From assembly GCF_007993045.1 (NCBI RefSeq), contig NZ_VOOR01000025.1:18607-82606 (forward strand): DNA of 64,000 nucleotides. The letters run 5' to 3'. Below, one piece after another: positions 45,597-54,398 of the stretch. Position numbers and translations under genes: made by a program. Positions within the stretch are counted from its first letter, which is position 1. Each line of letters starts with the position of its first letter. The notes beneath the pieces are model-generated. The model made no database searches, was not told the origin of the DNA, and saw only the letters and a list, made by a program, of their open reading frames with translations. Source of the DNA: Phaeodactylibacter luteus (lineage in GTDB: Bacteria > Bacteroidota > Bacteroidia > Chitinophagales > Saprospiraceae).

Positions 45597-46250
45597 ATGA
45601 AGAAGCGCCCCTACTTTTTATTGCTGTGCATGCTGAGCTGTCTGATGACAGCGTGGGGCAGCCCTAGTGTGCACGGGGCCGGGCAGGTGCAGAGCGGGAT
45701 GTCGGTATGGAACAGCGCGCTCTACATCCACGCAGCCGATACGCTGCTGATGCGGGGTGATCTTTACCTGTTCCAAGCCGAGGTATCAGGGCAGGGCGCT
45801 ATCTTGCTGAGCGATACCGTGCCCTGCCGCATCGTATCCGAAGGGGGCAGACTTCCGCGCCTGATCGTACAGCAGACAGACACGGTAGCCCTTTTTGGCG
45901 AGCTGCACATCCGCAAAGGGCTGACCTTGGCGCTAGGGGTATTGGATGCCCGTGCGGGGGTGCTCACCTTATCAGACAGCGCTTGGGCAGAGGTGCTGCC
46001 CGGCAGCGAGTGGCTGCAAGCAGATGCGGCTGCCGCACATTGGCTTCCGGTCTTGCCGCTGCTGCCGCCTACGGGCAGCCGGGCGTTTCCAACAATAGCA
46101 ATTTCCCCTTATCCAAGGCCTGCCGTACTGCCTGCAAGGCGGTCGGGCAGCGCCTTGTTTTTCGTTATAGCCTGGCCTTGCGAAGCAGGGCGGGCCGTCC
46201 CTACGCCTCCCCCCAAGCACATAAACTGTTGTCCTCCTGCTACGGTGTAG
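45597..46250 (+). CDS. 217-aa secreted protein of the FISUMP cassette, copy 1
   Basis: Start ATG 45597 opens a signal peptide (MKKRPYFLLLCMLSCLMTAWG). Residues ~35-150 are a series of short beta-strand-like steps with repeated Leu/Gly patterns (LYIHAADTLLMRGDLYLF, LPRLIVQQTDTVALFGELHI, GLTLALGVLDARAGVLTLSDS), like one-turn-per-step beta-helix coils. The last ~65 residues are Pro-rich with Cys-Cys (KHINCCPPATV) and look unlike the rest; they may be a relic of a changed frame, but all three copies share them. I do not recognise a named family. A hairpin (AAAGCAGG/CCTGCTTT, near 46312-46328) lies before the FISUMP gene, whose start is 93 bp downstream; the two are probably one operon. Confidence 0.6.
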   Translation: MKKRPYFLLLCMLSCLMTAWGSPSVHGAGQVQSGMSVWNSALYIHAADTLLMRGDLYLFQAEVSGQGAILLSDTVPCRIVSEGGRLPRLIVQQTDTVALFGELHIRKGLTLALGVLDARAGVLTLSDSAWAEVLPGSEWLQADAAAAHWLPVLPLLPPTGSRAFPTIAISPYPRPAVLPARRSGSALFFVIAWPCEAGRAVPTPPPKHINCCPPATV

Positions 46251-46343
46251 CGCGCCCGCCCGGCAAGAGCAGCCCGCTACTGCCGCAGCTTCTTTTTTTC
46301 TAAAAACCAAAGCAGGCTCCTGCTTTAAAACAAAATACAGGAA

Positions 46344-47624
46344 ATGAAAAATTTCAGATCACTTTTCACCACCCTGGCCCTGGCGCTCATCGCCACTGCC
46401 GCCACTGCCCAGGTAAAAGTGGGCGATAACCCCACCACCATTGACGCCTCTTCCGTATTGGAGGTGGAGTCCACCACCGGAGGCTTCCTGCTGCCCCGAA
46501 TGACCGAGGCACAGCGCGATGCCATCGTCAGCCCGGCTACCGGGCTTATGGTTTACAATACCACCGTGCCCTGCTTGCAAGTCAATGACGGCACACCGGC
46601 ATCTCCGGAATGGAACTGCATCAGCGGCATCATGGCTGCTCCGGCAGAAGCTTCCACCAACGGCACAGGCATTGTGAGTGCCTACGGCACACCGGGCTGT
46701 ACGGCGGGCTCGATCTCCGGCACAATGACCGAAGGGGAGGACGCGAGCGGCACCACGATGACGATCTACGCCAACGTGACGCAGGTAGGCACCTACGATA
46801 TCACCGCCGGCCCGGTAAACGGGGTTACCTTCTCGGGCAGCGGCACTTTCGCAGCTACGGGCTGTCAGGAGATCACGCTGACGGCCACGGGCACGCCCAC
46901 CGCAGCGGGCAACCATGATTACAGCCTGAACACCACGCCTGGCGAAACGGTGACGGCGACGGTGGCAGCAGCCATTGGCTCATACCCCGCCGGATACGTT
47001 CATTGCGACCCCGCCAACCCTACGGTGGTCAATGACGTAACCAACCCTGCCACCGGTGAAATCTGGATGGACCGTAACTTGGGGGCCAGCCAAGTCGCTA
47101 CTTCATACACAGATGCTGCCGCTTACGGCGACAGTTACCAATGGGGCCGGTTTGCCGATGGGCATCAGTGTAGAACAAGTGGCACGACTACGGCCAATGC
47201 CACTACCGCAGTGCCCAATGCCGGCAACCCATGGGATGGGCTATTTATTTTAGAAACGGCTACGGACCCTGATTGGCTTACGTCACAAAACGACAACCTA
47301 TGGCAAGGAGTAAACGGGGTAAACAACCCTTGCCCTATTGGCTACCGTCTGCCTACTGAGGCAGAATTGGAAGCTGAACTGTTAAGCTGGGCCGGGACGA
47401 ATGACACTGGTGCTTTTGCCTCTCCGCTTAAATGGACCGCTACTGGTATCCGCTCGCCTTCAGATGGTTCGTTTGCCTTTGGTAGCAATAGCAAATTGGG
47501 TTTCTATTGGTCAAGTTCGGTTCTAAGCAATTTAGCATGGGGGCTTAGTATCCAAGATTCCGATGCTTTTAATGATCTGGATTTTCGTGCTACAGGTGCT
47601 GCCGTCCGCTGCATCAAAGATTAA
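46344..47624 (+). CDS. FISUMP-domain secreted protein, copy 1
   Basis: 426 residues. Signal peptide MKNFRSLFTTLALALIATAATAQ, then the N-terminal block seen in many Bacteroidota surface proteins (VKVGDNPTTIDASSVLEVES, LLPRMTEAQRDAIVSPATGL). Residues ~105-215 are an Ig/beta-sandwich-like module (AGSISGTMTEG ... YSLNTTPGETVTATV) shared with copies 2 and 3. Residues ~230-426 are the FISUMP domain: GEIWMDRNLGASQVATS, YGDSYQWGRFADGHQ, PCPIGYRLPTEAELEAEL, SSSVLSNLAWGLSIQ and the terminal GAAVRCIKD. The function of FISUMP proteins is unknown; they are extracellular and occur as paralogue sets. Confidence 0.88.
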   Translation: MKNFRSLFTTLALALIATAATAQVKVGDNPTTIDASSVLEVESTTGGFLLPRMTEAQRDAIVSPATGLMVYNTTVPCLQVNDGTPASPEWNCISGIMAAPAEASTNGTGIVSAYGTPGCTAGSISGTMTEGEDASGTTMTIYANVTQVGTYDITAGPVNGVTFSGSGTFAATGCQEITLTATGTPTAAGNHDYSLNTTPGETVTATVAAAIGSYPAGYVHCDPANPTVVNDVTNPATGEIWMDRNLGASQVATSYTDAAAYGDSYQWGRFADGHQCRTSGTTTANATTAVPNAGNPWDGLFILETATDPDWLTSQNDNLWQGVNGVNNPCPIGYRLPTEAELEAELLSWAGTNDTGAFASPLKWTATGIRSPSDGSFAFGSNSKLGFYWSSSVLSNLAWGLSIQDSDAFNDLDFRATGAAVRCIKD

Positions 47625-47652
47625 TGCCGGGCCAAAACGAAGTATAGACACG

Positions 47653-47686
47653 CAACCCTGTCATCCCGTTAGGGGGGGCAGGGTTG
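47653..47686 (+). terminator. Terminator after FISUMP copy 1
   Basis: Stem CAACCCTG (47653-47660) / CAGGGTTG (47679-47686). It is the eroded form of the perfect hairpin after copy 2 (51703-51746): the outer part GACACG no longer pairs. Confidence 0.55.
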
Positions 47687-47777
47687 TATGCCCCTGTAGG
47701 CTGGCAAATCAGCAACCGTCAGATAAGTACCGGCTGTAGGTTGTTGTATAGCTAGAGCCAACAAAAGTTTTTTACAG

Positions 47778-49184
47778 ATGAAATGCACCAATACAGCTCA
47801 AAAAAGAGCCCTCCGATGGTATATGCTGCTATCGATCCTGTTTTTCACCCTGTTGCAGGGCCGTAGTCAGAGCATCACGGGCAGGCTCGCCAATCATCCC
47901 AACGAGAAAGTGTACCTCTATGGGTTTGATGATTTTGAGGCTTATGCCATAGACAGCACCACCACCAATGCGGACGGGGAGTTTGGGCTCCGCTTTGCCG
48001 CCAAAGATTATGGCATGGGCTATATCCTGCCCGCCGGCAAGCAGCTATTGATAGTAGCCCTTGCCGACGAAGCTTCCCGGATTACAGGTGATGCATTCCG
48101 CCTTGCAGAAACGGCAAAGATCATTGAGGGTGCCGAAAACAAGGCTTTTGCCGCCTATGCTGTACAGCATGCCCAACACGAAAAGGCCCTGAGCGCCTGG
48201 CGTTTTTTGGAGCAGCTCTACACGCAAGATTCCCTTTTTGCGGAGTGCAGCGGCCAACAGCAAGGCATAGCGAATGAGATAGCGCGGCTGAAAGCAGCGG
48301 ATGCCGGCTTTTTGAACAGCCTTCCGGCCCATAGCTATATGCGCTGGTTCTTGCCCATCCGTCAGTTGGTGAGCAGCGTGGCTGCGGTAGCCCAATACCG
48401 CCCGGAGGAGATCCCTGCCACCCGAGCCGCTTTACGGGCGATAGATTATGCAGATGACCGCTTGTACAAAAGCGGATTGTTGAAAGAGGCGGTCGAAAAT
48501 CACGTATGGTTTATCGAGAACAGCAGCGGGCCCTTAGACTCCGTCTATGCCCATCTGAACACCTTCATAGACCTCATCATCGATCAGCTCGAAGCCGACA
48601 ACGAAAGATTCAACCTCATCACGCAGCGGCTCTTTGAGGTATTGGAAGAGCGCAGCCTGTACACCTCGAGCGAGTACCTGGCCAAACGCTTGCTGCAAGG
48701 GGATGACTGCGGTTGTGTCAATGCGGATTTTGAGAAACGGCTCCACAAGTACATGAAAATGGCCAAGGGGGCGACGGCTCCGGATATAGTGTTTACCGAC
48801 TTCACTTACTTCCCGGAGGGAGTGTCCGCAAAACGCCTCAGTGAGTTGGCGGCCGACTACTACCTGGTCATCTTTGCGGCCGGTTGGTGTGGCCACTGTC
48901 AGGAGGCCCTGCCTCAGGTAGCTGCCCTCTACCCCGAGCTGCAAGCCAAGGGCATTGAAGTGGTGATGGTCTCTTTGGATGAGACACCGGAGGGTTTTGC
49001 GCAGTTTGCCGCCCCGCTCCCTTTTATCAGCACCACAGATTATCAAAAGTGGGACGGGCAGGCTGCGCTCGATTATCAGGTGTTTGCCACCCCTACTTAC
49101 TATATGCTGGACAAGGAGCGCACCATCCTGCAAAGCTTTAAATCCATAGCGCATTTGAAGGCCTGGTTGGAATGGGTGGGTTGA
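47778..49184 (+). CDS. TlpA-like thioredoxin-fold secreted protein, copy 1
   Basis: 468 residues. Signal segment near residues 14-30 (YMLLSILFFTLLQGRSQ). Residues ~32-110 are a small beta-rich DUF4369-like domain (SITGRLANHPNEKVYLYGF). A helical middle (~115-320) links to a C-terminal thioredoxin domain (~330-468) with the redox pair Cys371/Cys374 in AGWCGHCQE and the cis-Pro region VFATPTYYML. TlpA/ResA-like proteins reduce disulfides in the periplasm, for example in apocytochrome c. It follows FISUMP copy 1 by 153 bp. A broken 3' relative lies at 63339. Confidence 0.87.
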   Translation: MKCTNTAQKRALRWYMLLSILFFTLLQGRSQSITGRLANHPNEKVYLYGFDDFEAYAIDSTTTNADGEFGLRFAAKDYGMGYILPAGKQLLIVALADEASRITGDAFRLAETAKIIEGAENKAFAAYAVQHAQHEKALSAWRFLEQLYTQDSLFAECSGQQQGIANEIARLKAADAGFLNSLPAHSYMRWFLPIRQLVSSVAAVAQYRPEEIPATRAALRAIDYADDRLYKSGLLKEAVENHVWFIENSSGPLDSVYAHLNTFIDLIIDQLEADNERFNLITQRLFEVLEERSLYTSSEYLAKRLLQGDDCGCVNADFEKRLHKYMKMAKGATAPDIVFTDFTYFPEGVSAKRLSELAADYYLVIFAAGWCGHCQEALPQVAALYPELQAKGIEVVMVSLDETPEGFAQFAAPLPFISTTDYQKWDGQAALDYQVFATPTYYMLDKERTILQSFKSIAHLKAWLEWVG

Positions 49185-49364
49185 GGCCCAGCCCCGATTG
49201 GGCAGCCTGTAGCCATTTTGCCCTTCTCAGTACAGCAGCCCAATTTCAGCTGTACAGTTCAAAATCAGTAGCGGGCATAATTTTCGTTGGTCGCCCCTAT
49301 AGCTGTGTTCAGTTTCGATTTAGGGGGTTTCATCGCTGAAGTGCTGTAATGTGTTCAGGCAGAT

Positions 49365-49454
49365 GTGGTCCTTTGCAGCATACTTTAGCTATGCTGCTCA
49401 GTCGCTGAAGGCTGAGCCATTTGGAACGTTGTAAGTATAGCCACTGCGGACCAC
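49365..49454 (+). promoter_or_regulatory. Structured 5' leader, copy 2
   Basis: Same fold as copy 1, 90 nt, ending 5 nt before ATG 49460. Changes keep pairing: CTCAGTC pairs with GGCTGAG through a G-T pair, and AGTATAGC still pairs with GCTATGCT through a G-T pair. One inserted base (GAGCCATTTGG against GAGCCCTTGG) breaks the open frame seen in copies 1 and 3. Confidence 0.55.
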
Positions 49455-49459
49455 GATTC

Positions 49460-50113
49460 ATGAAGAAGCGCCCCTACTTTCTATTGCTGTGCATGCTGAG
49501 CTGTCTGATGACAGCGTGGGGCAGCCCTAGTGTGCATCAGACCGGGCAGGTGCAGAGCGGGATGTCGGTATGGAACAGCGCGCTCTACATCCATGCAGCC
49601 GATACGCTGCTGATGCGGGGGGATCTTTACCTGTTCCAAGCGGAGGTATCTGGGCAGGGCGCCATTTTGCTGAGCGATACCGTGCCCTGCCGCATCGTAT
49701 CCGAAGGGGGCAGCCTTCCGCGCCTGATCGTACAGCAATCAGACACGGCCGCCCTTTTTGGCGAGCTGCACCTCCGCTGTGGGCTCACCTTGTCCGAAGG
49801 GCTATTGGATACCCGTGCGGGCCTGCTCACCTTATCTGACAGCGCTTGGGTAGAGGCACATCCGGGCAGCGGATGGCTGCAGTCAGATGCGGCTGCCGCA
49901 CATTGGCTTCCGGTCTTGCCCCTGCTGCCGCCTGCGGGCAGCCGGGCGTTTTCAACAATAGCAATTTCCCCTTATCCAAGGCCTGCCGTACTGCCTGCAA
50001 GGCGGTTGGGCAGCGCCTTGTTTTTCGTTATAGCCTGGCCTTGCGAAGTAGGCCGGGCCGTCCCTACGCCTCCCCCCAAGCACATAAACTGTTGTCCTCC
50101 TGCTACGGTGTAG
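49460..50113 (+). CDS. 217-aa secreted protein of the FISUMP cassette, copy 2
   Basis: Paralogue of the 45597 gene with the same signal peptide, length and Pro-rich end. Differences are scattered (VHQTGQVQSG for VHGAGQVQSG; LRCGLTLSEGLLDTRAGLL for IRKGLTLALGVLDARAGVL). The keeping of length and frame in all three copies points to a protein under selection or to recent copying. ATG 49460 is set by the signal peptide. The linked FISUMP gene downstream is broken, so this copy may be an orphan of its cassette. Confidence 0.6.
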   Translation: MKKRPYFLLLCMLSCLMTAWGSPSVHQTGQVQSGMSVWNSALYIHAADTLLMRGDLYLFQAEVSGQGAILLSDTVPCRIVSEGGSLPRLIVQQSDTAALFGELHLRCGLTLSEGLLDTRAGLLTLSDSAWVEAHPGSGWLQSDAAAAHWLPVLPLLPPAGSRAFSTIAISPYPRPAVLPARRLGSALFFVIAWPCEVGRAVPTPPPKHINCCPPATV

Positions 50114-50213
50114 CGCGCCCGCCCGGCAAGGGCAGCCCGCTACTGCCGCAGCTTCTTTTTTTTCTAAAAACCAAAGCAGGCTCAGCCGCCTGCTTTAAAA
50201 CAAAATACAGGAA

Positions 50214-51680
50214 ATGAAAAATTTCAGATCACTTTTCACCACCCTGGCCCTGGCGCTTTTCGCCACTGCCGCCTTTGCCCAGGTAAAAGTGGGCGATAAC
50301 CCCACTGCCATCGACGCCTCTTCCGTATTGGAGGTGGAGTCGACGACTAAGGGCTTCCTGCCGCCCCGTATGACTGAGGCACAGCGCGATGCCATCGTCA
50401 GCCCGGCAGCCGGGCTTATGATCTACAATCTTACTGCATATTGCCTGCAAATCAATGACGGCACACCGGCTGCTCCGGAATGGAACTGCATCAGCGGCAG
50501 CACGGCTGCTCCGGCAGAAGCTTCCACCAACGGCACAGGCATTGTGAGTGCCTATGGCGCACCGGGCTGTACAGCGGGCTCGATCTCCGGTACGCTGACC
50601 GAAGGCGTGGACGCAAGCGGCACCACGATGACGATCTACGCCAACGTGACGCAGGCTGGCACCTACGATATCACCGCCGGCCCGGTAAACGGGGTTACCT
50701 TCTCGGGCAGCGGCACCTTTGCAGCTACGGGCTGTCAGGAGATCACGCTCACGGCCACGGGCACGCCCACCGCAGCGGGCAACTATGATTATAGCCTGAA
50801 TACTACGCCGAGCGAAACGGTATCGGCGACGGTGGCTGCGCCTATTGGCTCATTCCCCGCCCACGGTGGTGAATGACGTAACCAACGGTACCACTGCCAA
50901 AACTTGGAGGGCGTAAACCAAAATGTCGCAGGTGTTTATGCTTTTGGGGCTTTATAGCCTAGCATTGGCCTAGCGCTGCGGAGGGGCGGCAGGCCTGATA
51001 AGGCCGAGCGGATAGCGAGCCCCGTAGCATAGCGGCACCTGCCACCGGGCAGGGGCAGGCCCCCTATCCTTGCGGAAGGGGCAGGCAAAAAAACGACAAT
51101 CTGGTTTGCGCCCAACTTGGACGGACCGCAACTTGGGGGCAGTCAAGTCGCTACTTCATACACAGATACTGCCGCTTACGGCGACCTCTACCAATGGGGC
51201 CGGTTTGCCGATGGGCATCAGTGTAGAACAAGTGGCACGACTACGGCCAATGCCACTACCGCAGTGCCCAATGCCGGTAACCCGTGGGATGGCAGCTTCA
51301 TTATCGGCTCTTCTACTCCAGAAGAGGACTGGCTTAATCCACAAGACGGTAATTTATGGCAAGGAGTAAACGGGGTGAACAATCCTTGCCCTAGCGGCTA
51401 CCGCCTGCCTACAGAAGTGGAGCTTCAGGCTGAAATGGACAGTTGGAGCGCTCCTAATATAGCTGGTGCTTTTGCCTCCCCGCTTAGATGGACCGCTACG
51501 GGTATCCGCTCGCCTTCAGATGGTTCGTTTGCCTTTGGTAGCAATAGCAAATTGGGTTTCTATTGGTCAAGTTCGGTTCTAAGCAATTTAGCATGGGGGC
51601 TTGGTATCCAAGATTCCGATGCTTTTAATGACCCCATTTCTCGTGCTTCAGGTGCCGCCGTCCGCTGCATCAAAGATTAA
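50214..51680 (+). pseudogene. FISUMP-domain protein, copy 2, broken
   Basis: The N-terminal part (50214-50876, 220 residues) matches copies 1 and 3: signal peptide, VKVGDNPTAIDASSVLEVES block and Ig-like module. It ends early at SFPAHGGE because 29 bp present in copy 1 are lost near 50862. Just after, an M1 element (50909-51113) with an 8-bp duplication splits the FISUMP domain. A further 1-bp loss near 51140 (GGGGCAGTC for GGGGCCAGCC) shifts the frame again. The rest of the domain (to GAAVRCIKD, 51680) is intact. The two small losses sum to 30 bp, but an in-frame TGA lies between them, so the gene is dead unless only parts are used. Confidence 0.9.
50909..51113 (+). mobile_element. M1 element copy G (205 bp, perfect 8-bp target duplication)
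   Basis: Starts GGGCGTAAACCAAAATGTCG and ends CGACAATCTGGTTTGCGCCC, imperfect inverted tips. Flanked by AACTTGGA on both sides (50901-50908 and 51114-51121). Removing the element with one repeat gives ACTGCCAAAACTTGGACGGA, which lines up with the uninterrupted paralogue (GGTGAAATCTGGATGGA). This is the best proof of mobility for the family. Confidence 0.92.
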
Positions 51681-51702
51681 TGCCGGGCCAAAACGAAGTA
51701 TA

Positions 51703-51746
51703 GACACGCAACCCTGCCCCCCAACGGAATGGCAGGGTTGCGTGTC
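51703..51746 (+). terminator. Terminator after FISUMP copy 2
   Basis: Perfect 16-bp stem GACACGCAACCCTGCC / GGCAGGGTTGCGTGTC with a 12-nt loop, followed by TTTG. Confidence 0.85.
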
Positions 51747-51803
51747 TTTGTGGGCTAATTGTTAACGGCTTCTGTTTGAGGAAGCATCATCACAAAACAT
51801 TTT

Positions 51804-53252
51804 ATGAAAAAGCATGCGATAGGGTTGTTCTTAATGTGCTGTAGTTTTTTTTGTACACTCAATGCCCAAAATTGGCAATTAGACCACCTTTTAGATGGAG
51901 ATAGTGAGGTGGCTGCATTTGGCAGGCGTGTAGTGATTGATGAAGACATTGCTTTGGTTGGTGATTTTAATGGCCAGGTTGTCATCTTTCGTTTGGTAGA
52001 GGGAAATTGGCAGGAAGAAGCAGTTTTATCGCATTCAGGATCAGGATATGTGAATTTTGGTGCTAGTATCGCCATAAATGAAGATCAGAATGTAATATTG
52101 GTAGGAGCGAGTTCTGCCAATGACGAAAGCGGTGTCGTTTATGTTTATGAAAGGGTAGGAGCGTATTGGGGAGATATGCTCCCTTCTGCCATATTGAGGC
52201 CCGCCCAAGCAGTTGCAGGTGGTGGGTTTGGCACATCTGTTGCTATCAGCGGTACGGCCATTGTGGTTGGGGCAGCAGCTACTGAGAGCGAAGGCCTTCC
52301 TGGAAGAGCTTATGTGTTTGAAGAGCCGGTGGAAGGTTGGACAGGCGAAATCAATGAAGTAGCTGAGCTGATCCCCTCTGAATCAATGAACAGGGACTGG
52401 TTTGGTGTGGCGGCAGCAATAAAAGGCGAAGTGGTCATAGTAGGTGCAGCTTGCTTTGGCTCAACCGGAAAGGCCTTCCTGTTTGAACGCCCAGACAACG
52501 GCTGGAGCGGTTTCATAAGTGAAGCAACCATTATTGAGCCTGAAAATGGTTTTATCGACAATCAGTTTGGCCGGTTTCTTGCATTTAACGGTGAGACGAT
52601 AGCCATCTCGGCTATTGGAGATGACCTGGGGACTGCCGAGGCAGACCACAGTGTATTTGTATTTGAGAAAGGGGCAGACTGGACGGAAGTTAATGAAATC
52701 GGGAAATTGCAACCGGGACAACCTATACCAGATAGCTTTTTTGGCTGGTCGGTCGATTTGCACGACAATAGGATTGCAGTAGGTTGTTGGAGCGGAACGG
52801 ATGTCTATATTTTTGATAAACCTGAAGAAGGTTGGGGGGCTATGACCGAAACTTCTTCGATTTCAGGCACTTCAGAAACTCAATTTGGCTGGGACGTAGG
52901 AGTGTGGGGGCAGAGGCTGATCATTGGAGCACCCGCTTTCAATAGCCCTAATGAGAATGGCAAAGTTTGGTTTTATTCTGATGCTGATGTGGCCAATAGC
53001 CTGGAGATACAGCCAATGGTCAATATAACCATCTCTCCTAACCCGACAGATGGAGTTTTTAATATCTCTGGGGATAAGCAAAAGTATGACCAAATTCAGG
53101 TAATCAGTCTCACAGGTCAGATATTAGCCACTCTTCCTGCTACAGGTCAGGAACGGTACGATCTATCTTTTCTGCCAGCGGGTATTTACTGGATAAAAGT
53201 GATATCCGATGATCATCAATGGGCAATCAGGAGAATCATCATTCAGAGATAA
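51804..53252 (+). CDS. FG-GAP-like beta-propeller secreted protein with T9SS sorting tail
   Basis: 482 residues. Signal peptide MKKHAIGLFLMCCSFFCTLNAQ. About seven repeats of ~55 residues follow, each with a FG/FGxS-V-hydrophobic-VVG/IVGA pattern (AFGRRVVIDEDIALVGDF, NFGASIAINEDQNVILVGAS, GFGTSVAISGTAIVVGAA), typical of FG-GAP/integrin-alpha-like propellers. Residues ~405-482 are a T9SS type A sorting domain (ISPNPTDGVFNISG ... LPAGIYWIKV). An extracellular binding role is likely. It takes the place that the thioredoxin-fold gene has after FISUMP copies 1 and 3. Base composition is more AT-rich than the left part of the window. Confidence 0.85.
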   Translation: MKKHAIGLFLMCCSFFCTLNAQNWQLDHLLDGDSEVAAFGRRVVIDEDIALVGDFNGQVVIFRLVEGNWQEEAVLSHSGSGYVNFGASIAINEDQNVILVGASSANDESGVVYVYERVGAYWGDMLPSAILRPAQAVAGGGFGTSVAISGTAIVVGAAATESEGLPGRAYVFEEPVEGWTGEINEVAELIPSESMNRDWFGVAAAIKGEVVIVGAACFGSTGKAFLFERPDNGWSGFISEATIIEPENGFIDNQFGRFLAFNGETIAISAIGDDLGTAEADHSVFVFEKGADWTEVNEIGKLQPGQPIPDSFFGWSVDLHDNRIAVGCWSGTDVYIFDKPEEGWGAMTETSSISGTSETQFGWDVGVWGQRLIIGAPAFNSPNENGKVWFYSDADVANSLEIQPMVNITISPNPTDGVFNISGDKQKYDQIQVISLTGQILATLPATGQERYDLSFLPAGIYWIKVISDDHQWAIRRIIIQR

Positions 53253-53268
53253 GCGGCGCCGGTTCAAT

Positions 53269-53463
53269 GGGCACCAATTTTGAAGGGGCTTGCCCCCTCC
53301 GCAAGGATAGGGGCCTGCCCCTGCCTTGAGGGCAGGTGCCGCTATGCTACGGGGCTCGCTATCCGCTCGGCCCTATCGGGCTTGCCACCCCTCCGCAGCG
53401 CTAGGCCAATGCCAGGCTATAGCCTTAAAAGCTTAGACCTCTGCGGTATTTTGGCATACGCCC
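53269..53463 (-). mobile_element. M1 element copy H
   Basis: Reverse-oriented; the core is intact and one tip is recognisable (GGTATTTTGGCATACGCCC, to 53463). The other tip is diverged (GGGCACCAATTTTGAAGGGG). No target duplication. It lies exactly at the left border of the third cassette repeat, before GGCGGCCATAATTTTCGTTGG. The remainder of the 53253-53652 gap is the cassette leader. Confidence 0.72.
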
Positions 53464-53558
53464 GGCGGCCATAATTTTCGTTGGTCGCCCCTATAGCTGC
53501 GTTCAGTTTCGATTTAGGGGGTTTCATCGCTGAAGTGCTGTAATGTGTTCAGGCAGAT

Positions 53559-53647
53559 GTGGTCCTTTGCAGCATACTTTAGCTATGCTGCTCAGCCGCT
53601 GAAGGCTGAGCCCTTGGAACGTTGTAAGCATAGCCACTGCGGACCAC
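53559..53647 (+). promoter_or_regulatory. Structured 5' leader, copy 3
   Basis: Identical in pairing segments to copy 1: GTGGTCC (53559-53565) with GGACCAC (53641-53647), inner hairpins GCAGCATA/TATGCTGC and CTCAGCC/GGCTGAG, and the alternative GCTATGCT/AGCATAGC pairing. It ends 5 nt before ATG 53653. Confidence 0.55.
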
Positions 53648-53652
53648 GATTC

Positions 53653-54306
53653 ATGAAGAAGCGCCCCTACTTTTTATTGCTGTGCATGCTGAGCTGTCTG
53701 ATGACAGCGTGGGGCAGCCCTAGTGTGCACGGGGCCGGGCAGGGGCAGAGCGGGATGTCGGTATGGAGCAGCGCGCTCTACATCCACGCAGCCGATACGC
53801 TGCTGATGCGGGGTGATCTTTACCTGTTCCAAGCGGAGGTATCTGGGCAGGGCGCCATTTTGCTGAGCGATACCGTGCCCTGCCGCATCGTATCCGAAGG
53901 GGGCAGCCTTCCGCGCCTGATCGTACAGCAGACAGACACGGTAGCCCTTTTTGGCGAGCTGCACATCCGCAAAGGGCTGACCTTGGCGCTAGGAGTATTG
54001 GATGCCCGTGCGGGGGTGCTCACCTTATCAGACAGCGCTTGGGCAGAGGTGCTGCCCGGCAGCGAGTGGCTGCAAGCAGATGCGGCTGCCGCACATTGGC
54101 TTCCGGTCTTGCCGCTGCTGCCGCCTACGGGCAGCCGGGTGTTTTCAACAATAGCAATTTCCCCTTATCCAAGGCCTGCCGTACTGCCTGCAAGGCGGTC
54201 GGGCAGCGCCTTGTTTTTCGTTATAGCCTGGCCTTGCGAAGCAGGGCGGGCCGTCCCTACGCCTCCCCCCAAGCACATAAACTGTTGTCCTCCTGCTACG
54301 GTGTAG
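53653..54306 (+). CDS. 217-aa secreted protein of the FISUMP cassette, copy 3
   Basis: Nearly identical to copy 1 (45597) over its whole length; the few changes include VWSSALYIH for VWNSALYIH and SRVFSTIAIS for SRAFPTIAIS. Same signal peptide, beta-helix-like middle and Pro-rich Cys-Cys end. The hairpin AAAGCAGG/CCTGCTTT again separates it from the FISUMP gene 93 bp downstream. Function unknown; membership of a three-copy cassette and co-orientation with FISUMP proteins suggest a joint extracellular role. Confidence 0.6.
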   Translation: MKKRPYFLLLCMLSCLMTAWGSPSVHGAGQGQSGMSVWSSALYIHAADTLLMRGDLYLFQAEVSGQGAILLSDTVPCRIVSEGGSLPRLIVQQTDTVALFGELHIRKGLTLALGVLDARAGVLTLSDSAWAEVLPGSEWLQADAAAAHWLPVLPLLPPTGSRVFSTIAISPYPRPAVLPARRSGSALFFVIAWPCEAGRAVPTPPPKHINCCPPATV

Positions 54307-54398
54307 CGCGCCCGCCCGGCAAGGGCAGCCCGCTACTGCCGCAGCTTCTTTTTTCTAAAAACCAAAGCAGGCTCCTGCTTTAAAACAAAATACAGGAA

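Noticed and set aside
46610..46918. Overlapping ORF inside FISUMP copy 1 (also in copy 2)
   Set aside because: Shadow frame of the Thr/Gly-rich Ig-like module; His/Arg-rich with no structure-like pattern.
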